Below the pieces are notes generated by a model. That model did no database searches and was not told the DNA's origin. It was given only the letters and a program-made list of their open reading frames with translations. A stretch of DNA of 64,000 bases from Hydractinia symbiolongicarpus (taxonomy: Eukaryota > Cnidaria > Hydrozoa > Anthoathecata > Hydractiniidae): NCBI RefSeq assembly GCF_029227915.1, contig NC_079886.1, forward strand, positions 12,361,501-12,425,500. The letters are read 5' to 3'. Made by a program: the position numbers and the translations under genes. Positions 50,601-62,950 of this stretch are shown in pieces; the first letter of the stretch is position 1; the number at the start of each line of letters is the position of its first letter.

Positions 50601-53600
50601 GTAAATCACGTGGTTCCATCTGCCTGCCCAGGTTACCATTGCACTAATCCTTCCAGTCTCAATGCGCTACTACGTCCCAAGTCGTTTTCATTATCGCCAT
50701 TGCATTAGAACACTCTTAACTACGTGCACAGTCCTATAAAGGCTGTAATATGGCTTTTGCAGTCTAACAAAAGCCTCGCACGTAAATCACGTGGTTCCAT
50801 CTGCCTGCACAGGTTACCATTGGACTATTCCTTACAGTCTCAATGTGCTACAACGTCCCAAGTCGTTTTCATTAGCGCCGTTGCCTTACAACACTCTTAA
50901 CTGCGTGCACAGTCCTATAAAGACCGTAATATGGCCTTTTGCAGTCTAATAAAAGCCTCACACGTAAATCACGTGGTTCCATCTGCCTGCGCAAGTTACC
51001 ATTGCACTATTCCTTAGTTTCAATGTGCTACAACGTCCCAAGTCGTTTTCAATAGCGCCATTGCATTAGAACACTATTAACTGCGTGCACAGTCCCATAA
51101 AGGCTGTAATATTGCCTTTTGCAGTCTAACAAAAGCCTCACACGTGAATCACGTGGTTCCATCTGCCTGGGCAGGTTACCATTGGACTATTCCTTACAGT
51201 CTCAATGTGCTACAACGTCCCAAGTCTTCTTCATTAGCGCTGTTGCCTTATAACACTACTAACTGCGTGCACAGTCCTATAAAGGCTGCAATATGGCCTT
51301 TTGCAGTCTAATAAAAGCCTCGCACGTAAATCACGTGGTTTCACCTGCATGCACAGGTTACCATTGGACTAGTCCTTTCAGTCTCAATGCGCTACAACGT
51401 CCCAAGTCGTTTTTATTAGCGCCGCTGCCTTACAACACTCTTAACTACGTGCATCGTCCTATAAAGACTGTAACATGGCCTTTTGCAGTCTAATAAAGGC
51501 CTCATACGTAATTAACGTGGTTCCATCTGCCTGTGCAGGTTACCATTGCACTGTTCTTTCCAATCTCATGCGCTACCACGTCCCAAGTCGTTTTCATTAG
51601 CGCTGTTGCCTTACAACACTCTTAACTACGTGCACGGTCCAATAAAGGGTGTAATACAGCCTTTTGCAGTCTAATAAAGGCCTCACACGTAAATCACGTG
51701 GTTCCATCTGCCTGTGCAGGTTACCATTGGCCTAGTCCTTCTAGTCTCAATGCACTACAACGTCCCAAGTCGATTTCCTTAACGCCGTCGCTTTAGAACA
51801 CTCTTAACTACGTGCATCGTCCTATAAAGGCTGTAATATGGCCTTTTGCAGTCTAATAAAAGCCTCACACGTAAATCACGTGGTTCCATCTGCCTGCGCA
51901 GGTTACCATTGCACTAGTCCTTTCAGTCTAAATGCGCTACAACGTCCCAAGTCGTTTTCATTAGCGCGATTGCATTAGAACACTCTTAACTGCGTGCACA
52001 GTCCTATAAAGGCTGTAGTATGGCCTTCTGTAGTCTAATAAAGGCCTTGCACGTAAATCACGTCGTTTCACCTGTCTGCGCAGGTTACGATTGGACTAGT
52101 CCTTTCAGTCTCAATATGCTACAACGTCCCAAGTCGTTTTCATTGGCGCTGTGGCCTTAGAACTGTCTTAACTATGTGCACAGTCCTATAAAGGCTGTAA
52201 TATGGCTTTTGCAGTCTAACAAAAGCCTCACACGTGAATCACGTGGTTCCATCTGCCTGCGCAGGTTACCATTGCACTATTCCTTCCAGTCTCAATGCGC
52301 TACAACGTCCCAAGTCGTTTTCATTAGCGCCATTGCATTAGAACACTCATAACTACGTGCACAGTTCTATAGAGGCTGTAATATGGCTTTTGCAGTCTAA
52401 CAAAAGCCTCGCACGTAAATCACGTGGTTTTACCTGTCTGCGCAGGTTACCATTGGACTAGTCCTTCCAGTCTCAATGTGCTACTACGTCCCAAGTCGTT
52501 TTCATTAGCGCCGTTGCCTTACCACACTCTTAACTACGTGCACAGTCCTATAAAGGCTGTAATATAGCCTTTTGCAGTCTAATAAAGGCCTGACACGTAA
52601 ATCACGTGCTTCCATCTGCCTGCGCAGGTTACCATTGCACTAGTTCTTCCAGTCTCAATGCGCTACAACGTCCCAAGTCCTTATCATTGGCGCCCTTGCC
52701 TTAGAACACTCTTAACTACGTGCACAGTCTAATAAAGGGTGTATTATAGCCTTTTGCAGTCTAATATAAGCCTCACACGTAAATCACGTGGTTCCATCTG
52801 CCTGCGCAGGTTACCAATGCACTAGTCCTTCCAGTCTCAATGCGCTACAACGTCCCAAGTCGTTTTCATTAGCGCCATTGCATTAGAACACTCTTAACTA
52901 CGTGCACAGTCCTATAAAGGCTGTAATATGGCTTTTGCAGTCTAACAAAAGCCTCGCACGTAAATCACGTGGTTCCATCTGCCTGCGCAGGTTACCATTG
53001 GACTATTCCTTACAGTCTTAATGTGCTACAACGTCCCAAGTCGTTTTCATTAGCGCCGTTGCCTTACAACACTCTTAACTACGTGCACAGTCCTATAAAG
53101 GCTGTACTATAGCCTTTTGCAGTCTAATAAAGGCCTTGCACGTAAATCACGTCGTTTCACCTGTCTGCGCAGGTTACGATTGGACTAGTCCTTTCAGTCT
53201 CAATGCGCTACAACGTCCCAAGTTCTTCTCATTGGCGCCGTTGCCTTAGAACACTCTTAACTACGTGCACAGTCCTATAAAGACCGTAATATGGCCTTTT
53301 GCAGTCTAATAAAAGCCTCACACGTAAATCACGTGGTTCCATCTGCCTGCGCAGGTTACCATTGCACTATTCCTTCCAGTCTCAATGCGCTAGAACGTCC
53401 CAAGTCGTTTTCATTAGCGCCATTGCATTAGAACACTCATAACTACGTGCACAGTTCTATAGAGGCTGTAATATGGCTTTTGCAGTCTAACAAAAGCCTC
53501 GCACGTAAATCACGTGGTTTTACCTGTCTGCGCAGGTTACCATTGGACTAGTCCTTCCAGTCTCAATGTGCTACAACGTCCCAAGTCGTTTTCATTAGCG

Positions 53601-56125
53601 CCGTTGCCTTAATACACTCTTAACTACGTGCACAGTCCTATAAAGGCTGTAATATAGCCTTTTGCAGTCTAATAAAGGCCTGACACGTAAATCACGTGCT
53701 TCCATCTGCCTGCGCAGGTTACCATTGCACTAGTTCTTCCAGTCTCAATGCGCTACAACGTCCCAAGTCCTTATCATTGGCGCCGTTGCCTTAGAACACT
53801 CTTAACTACGTGCGCAGTCCAATAAAGGGTGTATTATAGCCTTTTGCAGTCTAATATAAGCCTCACACGTAAATCACGTGGTTCCATCTGCCTGCGCAGG
53901 TTACCAATGCACTAGTCCTTCCAGTCTCAATGCGCTACGACGTCCCAAGTCGTTTTCATTAGCGCCACTGCATTAGAACACTCTTAACTACGTGCACAGT
54001 CCTATAAAGGCTGCAGTCTAACAAAAGCCTAACACGTGAATCACGTGGTTCCATCTGCCTGCGCAGGTTACCATTGGACTATTCCTTACAGTCTCAATGC
54101 GCTACAACGTCCCAAGTCGTTTTTATTAGCGCCGCTGCCTTACAACACTATTAACTACGTGCATCGTCCTATAAAGACTGTAACATGGCCTTTTGCAGTC
54201 TAATTAAAGGCCTCATACGTAATTAACGTGGTTCCATCTGCCTGTGCAGGTTACCATTGCACTGTTCTTTCCAATCTCATGCGCTTCCACGTCCCAAGTC
54301 GTTTTCATTAGCGCCGTTGCCTTACAACACTCTTAACTACGTGCACGGTCCAATAAAGGCTGTAATATGGCTTTTGCAGTCTAACAAAAGCCTCACACGT
54401 GAATCACGTGGTTCCATCTGCCTGCGCAGGTTACCATTGGACTATTCCTTACAGTCTCAATGTGCTACAACGTCCCAAGTCTTTTTCATTAGCGCCGTTG
54501 CCTTACAACACTCTTAACTACGTGCAAAGTCCTATAAAGGCTGTAGTATGGCCTTCTGCAGTCTAATAAAGGCCTTGCACGTAAATCACGTCGTTTCACC
54601 TGTCTGCGCAGGTTACGATTGGACTAGTCCTTTCAGTCTCAATATGCTACAACGTCCCCAGTCGTTTTCATTGACGCTGTGGCCTTAGAACTGTCTTAAC
54701 TATGTGCACAGTCCTCCAAAGGCTGTAATATGGCCTTTTGCAGTCTAATAAAAGCCTCACACGTAAATCACGTGGTTCCATCTGCCTGCGCAGGTTACCA
54801 TTGCACTATTCCTTCCAGTCTCAATGCGCTACAACGTCCCAAGTCGTTTTCAATAGCGCCATTGCATTAGAACACTATTAACTGCGTGCACAGTCCTATA
54901 AAGACCGTAATATGGCCTTTTGCAGTCTAACAAAAGCCTCACATGTGAATCACGTGGTTCCATCTGCCTGCGCAGGTTACCATTGCACTATTCCTTCCAG
55001 TCTCAATGCGCTACAACGTCCCAAGTCGTTTTCATTAGCGCCATTGCATTAGAACACTCATAACTACGTGCACAGTTCTATAGAGGCTGTAATATGGCTT
55101 TTGCAGTCTAACAAAAGCCTCGCACGTAAATCACGTGGTTTTACCTGTCTGCGCAGGTTACCATTGGACTAGTCCTTCCAGTCTCAATGTGCTACAACGT
55201 CCCAAGTCGTTTTCATTAGCGCCGTTGCCTTACCACACTCTTAACTACGTGCACAGTCCTATAAAGGCTGTAATATAGCCTTTTGCAGTCTAATAAAGGC
55301 CTGACACGTAAATCACGTGCTTCCATCTGCCTGCGCAGGTTACCATTGCACTAGTTCTTCCAGTCTCAATGCGCTACAACGTCCCAAGTCCTTATCATTG
55401 GCACCCTTGCCTTAGAACACTCTTAACTACGTGCACAGTCCAATAAAGGGTGTATTATAGCTTTTTGCAGTCTAATATAAGCCTCACACGTAAATCACGT
55501 GGTTCCATCTGCCTGCGCAGGTTACCAATGCACTAGTCCTTCCAGTCTCAATGCGCTACAACGTCCCAAGTCGTTTTCATTAGCGCCATTGCATTAGAAC
55601 ACTCTTAACTACGTGCACAGTCCTATAAAGGCTGTAATATGGCTTTTGCAGTCTAACAAAAGCCTTGCACGTAAATCACGTGGTTCCATCTGCCTGCGCA
55701 GGTTACCATTGGACTATTCCTTACAGTCTTAATGTGCTACAACGTCCCAAGTCGTTTTCATTAGCGCCGTTGCCTTACAACACTCTTAACTACGTGCACA
55801 GTCCTATAAAGGCTGTACTATAGCCTTTTGCAGTCTAATAAAGGCCTTGCACGTAAATCACGTCGTTTCACCTGTCTGCGCAGGTTACGATTGGACTAGT
55901 CCTTTCAGTCTCAATGCGCTACAACGTCCCAAGTTCTTCTCATTGGCGCCGTTGCCTTAGTACACTCTTAACTACGTGCACAGTCCTATAAAGACCGTAG
56001 TATGGCCTTTTGCAGTCTAATAAAAGCCTCACACGTAAATCACGTGGTTCCATCTGCCTGCGCAGGTTACCATTGCACTATTCCTTCCAGTCTCAATGCG
56101 CTACAACGTCCCAAGTCGTTTTCAT
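44698..56125. repeat. ~12-kb tandem duplication, copy 2 (11,428 bp)
   Basis: This copy is colinear with 32727-44697. Single-base differences noticed include ATTTACTGCG near 37651 against ATTAACTGCG near 49079, TTTCATTGCG near 38690 against TTTCAATGCG near 50118, and CAGTTTAAC near 42586 against CAGTCTAAC near 54014. It retains the monomer at 45847-46032 lost from copy 1 and has only one copy of the 725-bp segment. It ends where CATTATCG in copy 1 (near 44695) is replaced by CATTAGCG (near 56123). Confidence 0.9.
52349..56125. repeat. 6-monomer cassette repeats, second occurrence
   Basis: The ATAGAGG markers at 52349, 53439 and 55060 correspond one for one to 40921, 42011 and 43632 at offset 11,428 bp. 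The whole cassette arrangement was therefore copied as part of the large duplication. Confidence 0.82.
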
Positions 56126-57190
56126 TAGCGCCATTGCATTAGAACACTCATAACTACGTGCACAGTTCTATAGAGGCTGTAATATGGCTTTTGCAGTCTA
56201 ACAAAAGCCTCGCACGTAAATCACGTGGTTTTACCTGTCTGCGCAGGTTACCATTGGACTAGTCCTTCCAGTCTCAATGTGCTACAACGTCCCAAGTCGT
56301 TTTCATTAGCGCCGTTGCCTTAATACACTCTTAACTACGTGCACAGTCCTATAAAGGCTGTAATATAGCCTTTTGCAGTCTAATAAAGGCCTGACACGTA
56401 AATCACGTGCTTCCATCTGCCTGCGCAGGTTACCATTGCACTAGTTCTTCCAGTCTTAATGCGCTACAACGTCCCAAGTCCTTATCATTGGCGCCGTTGC
56501 CTTAGAACACTCTTAACTACGTGCACAGTCCAATAAAGGGTGTATTATAGCCTTTCGCAGTCTAATATAAGCCTCACACGTAAATCACGTGGTTCCATCT
56601 GCCTGCGCAGGTTACCAATGCACTAGTCCTTCCAGTCTCAATGCGCTACGACGTCCCAAGTCGTTTTCATTAGCGCCATTGCATTAGAACACTCTTAACT
56701 ACGTGCACAGTCCTATAAAGGCTGCAGTCTAACAAAAGCCTAACACGTGAATCACGTGGTTCCATCTGCCTGCGCAGGTTACCATTGGACTATTCCTTAC
56801 AGTCTCAATGCGCTACAACGTCCCAAGTCGTTTTTATTAGCGCCGCTGCCTTACAACACTATTAACTACGTGCATCGTCCTATAAAGACTGTAACATGGC
56901 CTTTTGCAGTCTAATTAAAGGCCTCATACGTAATTAACGTGGTTCCATCTGCCTGTGCAGGTTACCATTGCACTGTTCTTTCCAATCTCATGCGCTACCA
57001 CGTCCCAAGTCGTTTTCATTAGCGCCGTTGCCTTACAACACTCTTAACTACGTGCACGGTCCAATAAAGGCTGTAATATGGCTTTTGCAGTCTAACAAAA
57101 GCCTCACACGTGAATCACGTGGTTCCATCTGCCTGCGCAGGTTACCATTGGACTATTCCTTACAGTCTCAATGTGCTACAGCGTCCCAAG
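53414..57190. repeat. 2711-bp (15-monomer) repeat, one full and one partial copy
   Basis: From about 56126 the sequence follows 53414 onward at offset 2711 bp (marker at 53439 and 56150, deletion unit at 54013 and 56724, long open frame at 54257 and 56968). It departs near 57180-57190, where TCTTTTTCATT of the first copy becomes TCTTCTTCATT. The join at about 56125 coincides with the end of copy 2 of the large duplication. Confidence 0.85.
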
Positions 57191-60100
57191 TCTTCTTCAT
57201 TAGCGCTGTTGCATTACAACACTATTAACTGTGTGCACAGTCCTATAAAGGCTGTAATATTGCCTTTTGCAGTCTAATAAAGGCTTCGCACGTAAATCAC
57301 GTGGTTTCACCTGTCTGGGCAGGTTACCATTGGACTAGTCCTTCCAGTCTCAATGTGCTACAACGTCCCAAGTCGTTTTCATTAGCGCCGTTGCCTTACA
57401 ACACTCTTAACTACGTGCACAGTCCTATAAAGGCTGTAATATGGCTTTTTGCAGTCTAATAAAAGCCTCACACGTAATTAACGTGGTTCCATCTGCCTGT
57501 GCAGGTTACGATTGGACTAGTCCTGCCAGTCTCAATGCGCTAAAACGTCCCAAGTCGTTTTCATTAGCGCCATTGCACTAGAACACTCTTAACTACGTGC
57601 ACAGTCCAATAAAGGCTGTAATATGGCTTTTGCAGTCTAACAAAAGCCTCACACGTGAATCACGTGGTTCCATCTGCCTGCGCAGGTTACCATTGCACTA
57701 TTCCTTCCAGTCTCAATGCGCTACAACGTCCCAAGTCGTTTTCATTAGCGCCATTGCATTAGAACACTCATAACTACGTGCACAGTTCTATAGAGGCTGT
57801 AATATGGCTTTTGCAGTCTAACAAAAGCCTCGCACGTAAATCACGTGGTTTTACCTGTCTGCGCAGGTTACCATTGGACTAGTCCTTCCAGTCTTAATGT
57901 GCTACAACGTCCCAAGTCGTTTTCATTAGCGCCGTTGCCTTACCACACTCTTAACTACGTGCACAGTCCTATAAAGGCTGTAATATAGCCTTTTGCAGTC
58001 TAATAAAGGCCTGACACGTAAATCACGTGCTTCCATCTGCCTGCGCAGGTTACCATTGCACTAGTTCTTCCAGTCTCAATGCGCTACAACGTCCCAAGTC
58101 CTTATCATTGGCGCCGTTGCCTTAGAACACTCTTAACTACGTGCACAGTCCAATAAAGGGTGTATTATAGCCTTTTGCAGTCTAATATAAGCCTCACACG
58201 TAAATCACGTGGTTCCATCTGCCTGCGCAGGTTACCAATGCACTAGTCCTTCCAGTCTCAATGCGCTACAACGTCCCAAGTCGTTTTCATTAGCGCCATT
58301 GCATTAGAACACTCTTAACTACGTGCACAGTCCTATAAAGGCTGTAATATGGCTTTTGCTGTCTAACAAAAGCCTCGCACGTAAATCACGTGGTTCCATC
58401 TGCCTGCGCAGGTTACCATTGGACTATTCCTTACAGTCTCAATGTGCTACAACGTCCCAAGTCGTTTTCATTAGCGCCGTTGCCTTGCAACACTCTTAAC
58501 TACGTGCACAGTCCTATAAAGGCTGTACTATAGCCTTTTGCAGTCTAATAAAGGCCTTGCACGTAAATCACGTCGTTTCACCTGTCTGCGCAGGTTACGA
58601 TTGGACTAGTCCTTTCAGTCTCAATGCGCTACAACGTCCCAAGTTCTTCTCATTGGCGCCGTTGCCTTAGAACATTCTTAACTACGTGCACAGTCCTATA
58701 AAGACCGTAATATGGCCTTTTGCAGTCTAATAAAAGCCTTACACGTAAATCACGTGGTTCCATCTGCCTGCGCAGGTTACCATTGCACTATTCCTTCCAG
58801 TCTCAATGCGCTACAACGTCCCAAGTCGTTTTCATTAGCGCCATTGCATTAGAACACTCTTAACTACGTGCACAGTCCTATAAAGGCTGTAATATAGCCT
58901 TTTGCAGTCTAATAAAGGCCTGACACGTAAATCACGTGCTTCCATCTGCCTGCGCAGGTTACCATTGCACTAGTTCTTCCAGTCTCAATGCGCTACAACG
59001 TCCCAAGTCCTTATCATTGGCGCCGTTGCCTTACAACACTCTTAACTACGTGCACAGTCCAATAAAGGGTGTATTATAGCCTTTTGCAGTCTAATATAAG
59101 CCTCACACTTAAATCACGTGGTTCCATCTGCCTGCGCAGGTTACCAATGCAATAGTCCTTCCAGTCTCAATGCGCTACGACGTCCCAAGTCGTTTTCATT
59201 AGCGCCATTGCATTAGAACACTCTTAACTACGTGCACAGTCCTATAAAGGCTGCAGTCTAACAAAAGCCTAACACGTGAATCACGTGGTTCCATCTGCCT
59301 GCGCAGGTTACCATTGGACTATTCCTTACAGTCTCAATGCGCTACAACGTCCCAAGTCGTTTTTATTTGCGCCGCTGCCTTACAACACTCTTAACTACGT
59401 GCATCGTCCTATAAAGACTGTAACATGGCCTTTTGCAGTCTAATTAAAGGCCTCATACGTAATTAACGTGGTTCCATCTGCCTGTGCAGGTTACCATTGC
59501 ACTGTACTTTCCAATCTCATGCGCTACCACGTCCCAAGTCGTTTTCATTAGCGCCGTTGCCTTACAACACTCTTAACTACGTACACGGTCCAATAAAGGC
59601 TGTAATATGGCTTTTGCAGTCTAATAAAAGCCTCACACGTGAATCACGTGGTTCCATCTGCCTGCGCAGGTTACCATTGGACTATTCCTTACAGTCTCAA
59701 TGTGCTACAACGTCCCAAGTCTTCTTCATTAGCGCCATTGCATTAGAACACTCTTAACTACGTGCACAGTCCTATAAAGGCTGTAATATGGCTTTTGCAG
59801 TCTAACAAAAGCCTCGCACGTAAATCACGTGGTTTTACCTGTCTGCGCAGGTTACCATTGGACTAGTTCTTTCAGTCTCAATATGCTACAACGTCCCAAG
59901 TCGTTTTCATTGGCGCTGTGGCCTTAGAACTGTCTTAACTATGTGCACAGTCCTATAAAGGCTGTAATATGGCCTTTTGCAGTCTAGTAAAAGCCTCACA
60001 CGTAAATCACGTGGTTCCATCTGCCTGCGCAGGTTACCATTGCACTATTCCTTCCAGTCTCAATGCGCTACAACGTCCCAAGTCGTTTTCATTATCGTCA

Positions 60101-61049
60101 TTGCATTAGAACACTCTTAACTACGTGCACAGTCCTATAAAGGCTGTAATATGGCCTTTTACCGTCTAATAAAGGCCTCACACGTAAATCACTTCGTTCC
60201 ATCTGCCTGCGCAGGTTACAATTGCAGTAGTCCTTCCAGTCTCAATGCGCTACAACGTCCCAAGTCGTTTTCATTAGCGCTATTGCGTTAGAACACTCTT
60301 AACTACGTGCACAGTCCTATAAAGGCTGTAATATGGCTTTTGCAGTCTAACAAAAGCCTCACACGTGAATCACGTGGTTCCATCTGCCTGCGCAGGTTAC
60401 CATTGCACTATTCCTTCCAGTCTCAATGCGCTACAACGTCCCAAGTCGTTTTCATTAGCGCCATTGCATTAGAACACTCATAACTACGTGCACAGTTCTA
60501 TAGAGGCTGTAATATGGCTTTTGCAGTCCAACAAAAGCCTCGCACGTAAATCACGCGGTTTTACCTGTCTGCGCAGGTTACCATTGGACTAGTCCTTCCA
60601 GTCTCAATGTGCTACAACGTCCCAATTCGTTTTCATTAGCGCCGTTGCCTTACAACACTCTTAACTACGTGCACAGTCCTATAAAGGCTGTAGTATGGCC
60701 TTCTGCAGTCTAATAAAGGCCTTGCACGTGAATCACGTGGTTCCATCTGCCTGCGCAGGTTACCATTGGACTATTCCTTACAGTCTCAATGTGCTACAAC
60801 GTCCCAAGTCTTCTTCATTAGCGCTGTTGCATTACAACACTAATAACTGTGTGCACAGTCCTATAAAGGCTGTAATATTGCCTTTTGCAGTCTAATAAAG
60901 GCTTAGCACGTAAATCACGTGGTTTCACCTGTCTGCGCAGGTTACCATTGGACTAGTCCTTCCAGTCTCAATGTGCTACAACGTCCCAAGTCGTTTTCAT
61001 TAGCGCCGTTGCCTTACAACACTCTTAACTACGTGCACAGTCCTATAAA
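57191..61049. repeat. Mosaic right block
   Basis: Monomers and short runs from other blocks are recombined here. Cassette units follow the ATAGAGG markers at 57770 and 60480. A second run of cassette units two and three lies near 58.88-59.25 kb, followed by the 14-bp-deletion unit at 59253 and a class C unit. A unit with ATGGCCTTTTACCG starts at 60151 and recurs only at 63786. No clean higher-order period spans the block. The GTGTGCACAGTCC/GGCTTCGCACG pair near 57.23 kb recurs with variants near 60.85 and 63.21 kb. Confidence 0.75.
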
Positions 61050-62950
61050 GGCTGTAGTATGGCCTTCTGCAGTCTAACAAAGGCCTTGCACGTAAATCAC
61101 GTCGTTTCACCTGTCTGCGCAGGTTACGATTGGACAAGTCCTTTCAGTCTCAATATGCTACAACGTCCCAAGTCGTTTTCATTGGCGCTGTGGCCTTAGA
61201 ACTGTCTTAACTATGTGCACAGTCCTATAAAGGCTGTAATATGGCTTTTTGCAGTCTAATAAAAGCCTCACACGTAATTAACGTGGTTCCATCTGCCTGT
61301 GCAGGTTACGATTGGACTAGTCCTTCCAGTCTCAATGCGCTAAAACGTCCCAAGTCGTTTTCATTAGCGCCATTGCATTAGAACACTCTTAACTACGTGC
61401 ACAGTCCTATAAAGGCTGTAATATGGCTTTTGCAGTCTAACAAAAGCCTCACACGTAAATCACGTGGTTCCATCTGCCTGCGCAGGTTACCATTGGACTA
61501 TTCCTTACAGTCTCAATGTGCTAAAACGTCCCAAGTCGTTTTCATTAGCGCTGTTGGCTTACAACACTATTAACTGCGTGCACAGTCCTATAAAGGCTGT
61601 AATATTCCCTTTTGCAGTCTAATAAAGGCCTCGCACGTAAATCACGTGGTTTCACCTGTCTGCGCAGGTTGCCATTGGACTAATCCTAACAGTCTCCATG
61701 TGCTACAACGTCCCAAGTCGTTTTCATTAGCGCCGTTGCCTTACAACACTCTTAACTACGTGCACAGTCCTATAAAGACCGTAATATGGCCTTTTGCAGT
61801 CTAATAAAAGCCTGGCACGTAAATCACGCGGTTTCACATGTCTGCGCAGGTTATCATTGGACTAGTCCTTCCAGTCTCAATGCGCTACAACGTCCCAAGT
61901 CGTTTTCATTAGTGCCATTGCATTAGAACACTCTTAACTACGTGCACAGTCCTATAAAGGCTGTAATATGTCTTTCGCAGTCTAACAAAAGCCTCACACG
62001 TGAATCACGTGGTTCCATCTGCCTGCGCAGGTTACCATTGCACTAGTCCTTCCAGTCTCAATGCGCTACAACGTCCCAAGTCGTTTTCATTAGCGCCATT
62101 GCATTAGAACACTCATAACTACGTGCACAGTTCTATAGAGGCTGTAATATGGCTTTTGCAGTCTAACAAAAGCCTCGCACGTAAATCACGTGGTTTTACC
62201 TGTCTGCGCAGGTTACCATTGGACTAGTCCTTCCAGTCTCAATGCGCTACAACGTCCCAAGTCCTTCTCATTGGCGCCGTTGCCTTAGAACACTCCTAAC
62301 TACGTGCACAGTCCTATAAAGACCGTAATATGGCCTTTTGCAGTCTAATAAAATCCTCACACGTAAATCACGTGGTTCCATCTGCCTGCGCAGGTTACCA
62401 TTGCACTATTCCATCCAGTCTCAATGCGCTACCACGTCCCAAGTCGTTTTCATTAGTGCCGTTGCCTTACAACACTCTTAACTACATGCACAGTCCTATA
62501 AAGGCTGTAATATAGCCTTTTGCAGTCTAGTAAAGGCCTGACACGTAAATCATGTGCTTCCATCTAGCTGCGCAGGTTACCATTGGCCTAGTCCTTCCAG
62601 TCTCAATGCGCTACAACGTCCCAAGTCCTTCTCATTGGCGCCGTTGCCTTAGAACACTCTTAACTACGTGCACAGTCCTATAAAGACCGTAATATGGCCT
62701 TTTGCAGTCTAATAAAAGCCTCGCACGTAAATCACGTGGTTTCACCTGCCTGCACAGGTTACCATTGGACTAGTCCTTTCAGTCTCAATGCGCTACAACG
62801 TCACAAGTCGTTTTTATTTGCGCCGCTGCCTTACAACACTCTTAACTACGTGCATCGTCCTATAAAGACTGTAACATGGCCTTTTGCAGTCTAATTAAAG
62901 GCCTCATACGTAATTAACGTGGTTCCATCTGCCTGTGCAGGTTACCATTG
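61050..62950. repeat. Right-side block colinear with the left window edge
   Basis: The class D start at 231 matches 61050, TAATATTCCC at 781 matches 61600, and GCCTGGCACG at 991 matches 61810, all at a constant offset of 60,819 bp. Further right, units at 1331 and 1513 match 62330 and 62512 at offset 60,999 bp, and a class B plus class C pair follows at 62694. The matching is looser than in the central duplications, with several base differences and some substituted units. Confidence 0.75.
61059..61240. repeat. Representative class D monomer (182 bp)
   Basis: Class D begins with ATGGCCTTCTGCAG. It carries CCTTGCACG, CACGTCGTTTCACC (losing the CACGTG of other classes), TTACGATTGG, CAATATGCTAC, CATTGGCGCTGTGGCC and GAACTGTCTTAACTATG. 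The same combination occurs near 240-421, 16428, 24057, 26422, 27691, 29148, 32420, 36594, 37867, 40591, 43120 and further right, usually once per higher-order unit. It is the most distinctive class and a natural marker for counting higher-order units. Confidence 0.85.

Noticed and set aside
58-62894. Dozens of 61-66-codon open frames starting ATGGCC(T)TTTTGCAG
   Set aside because: Each is the same stretch of one satellite monomer, ending at the TAA of CTAATAAA in the next unit. The 182-bp period shifts the frame between units, base changes do not favour silent sites, and neighbouring frames overlap by 19 bp. These are chance products of the repeat.
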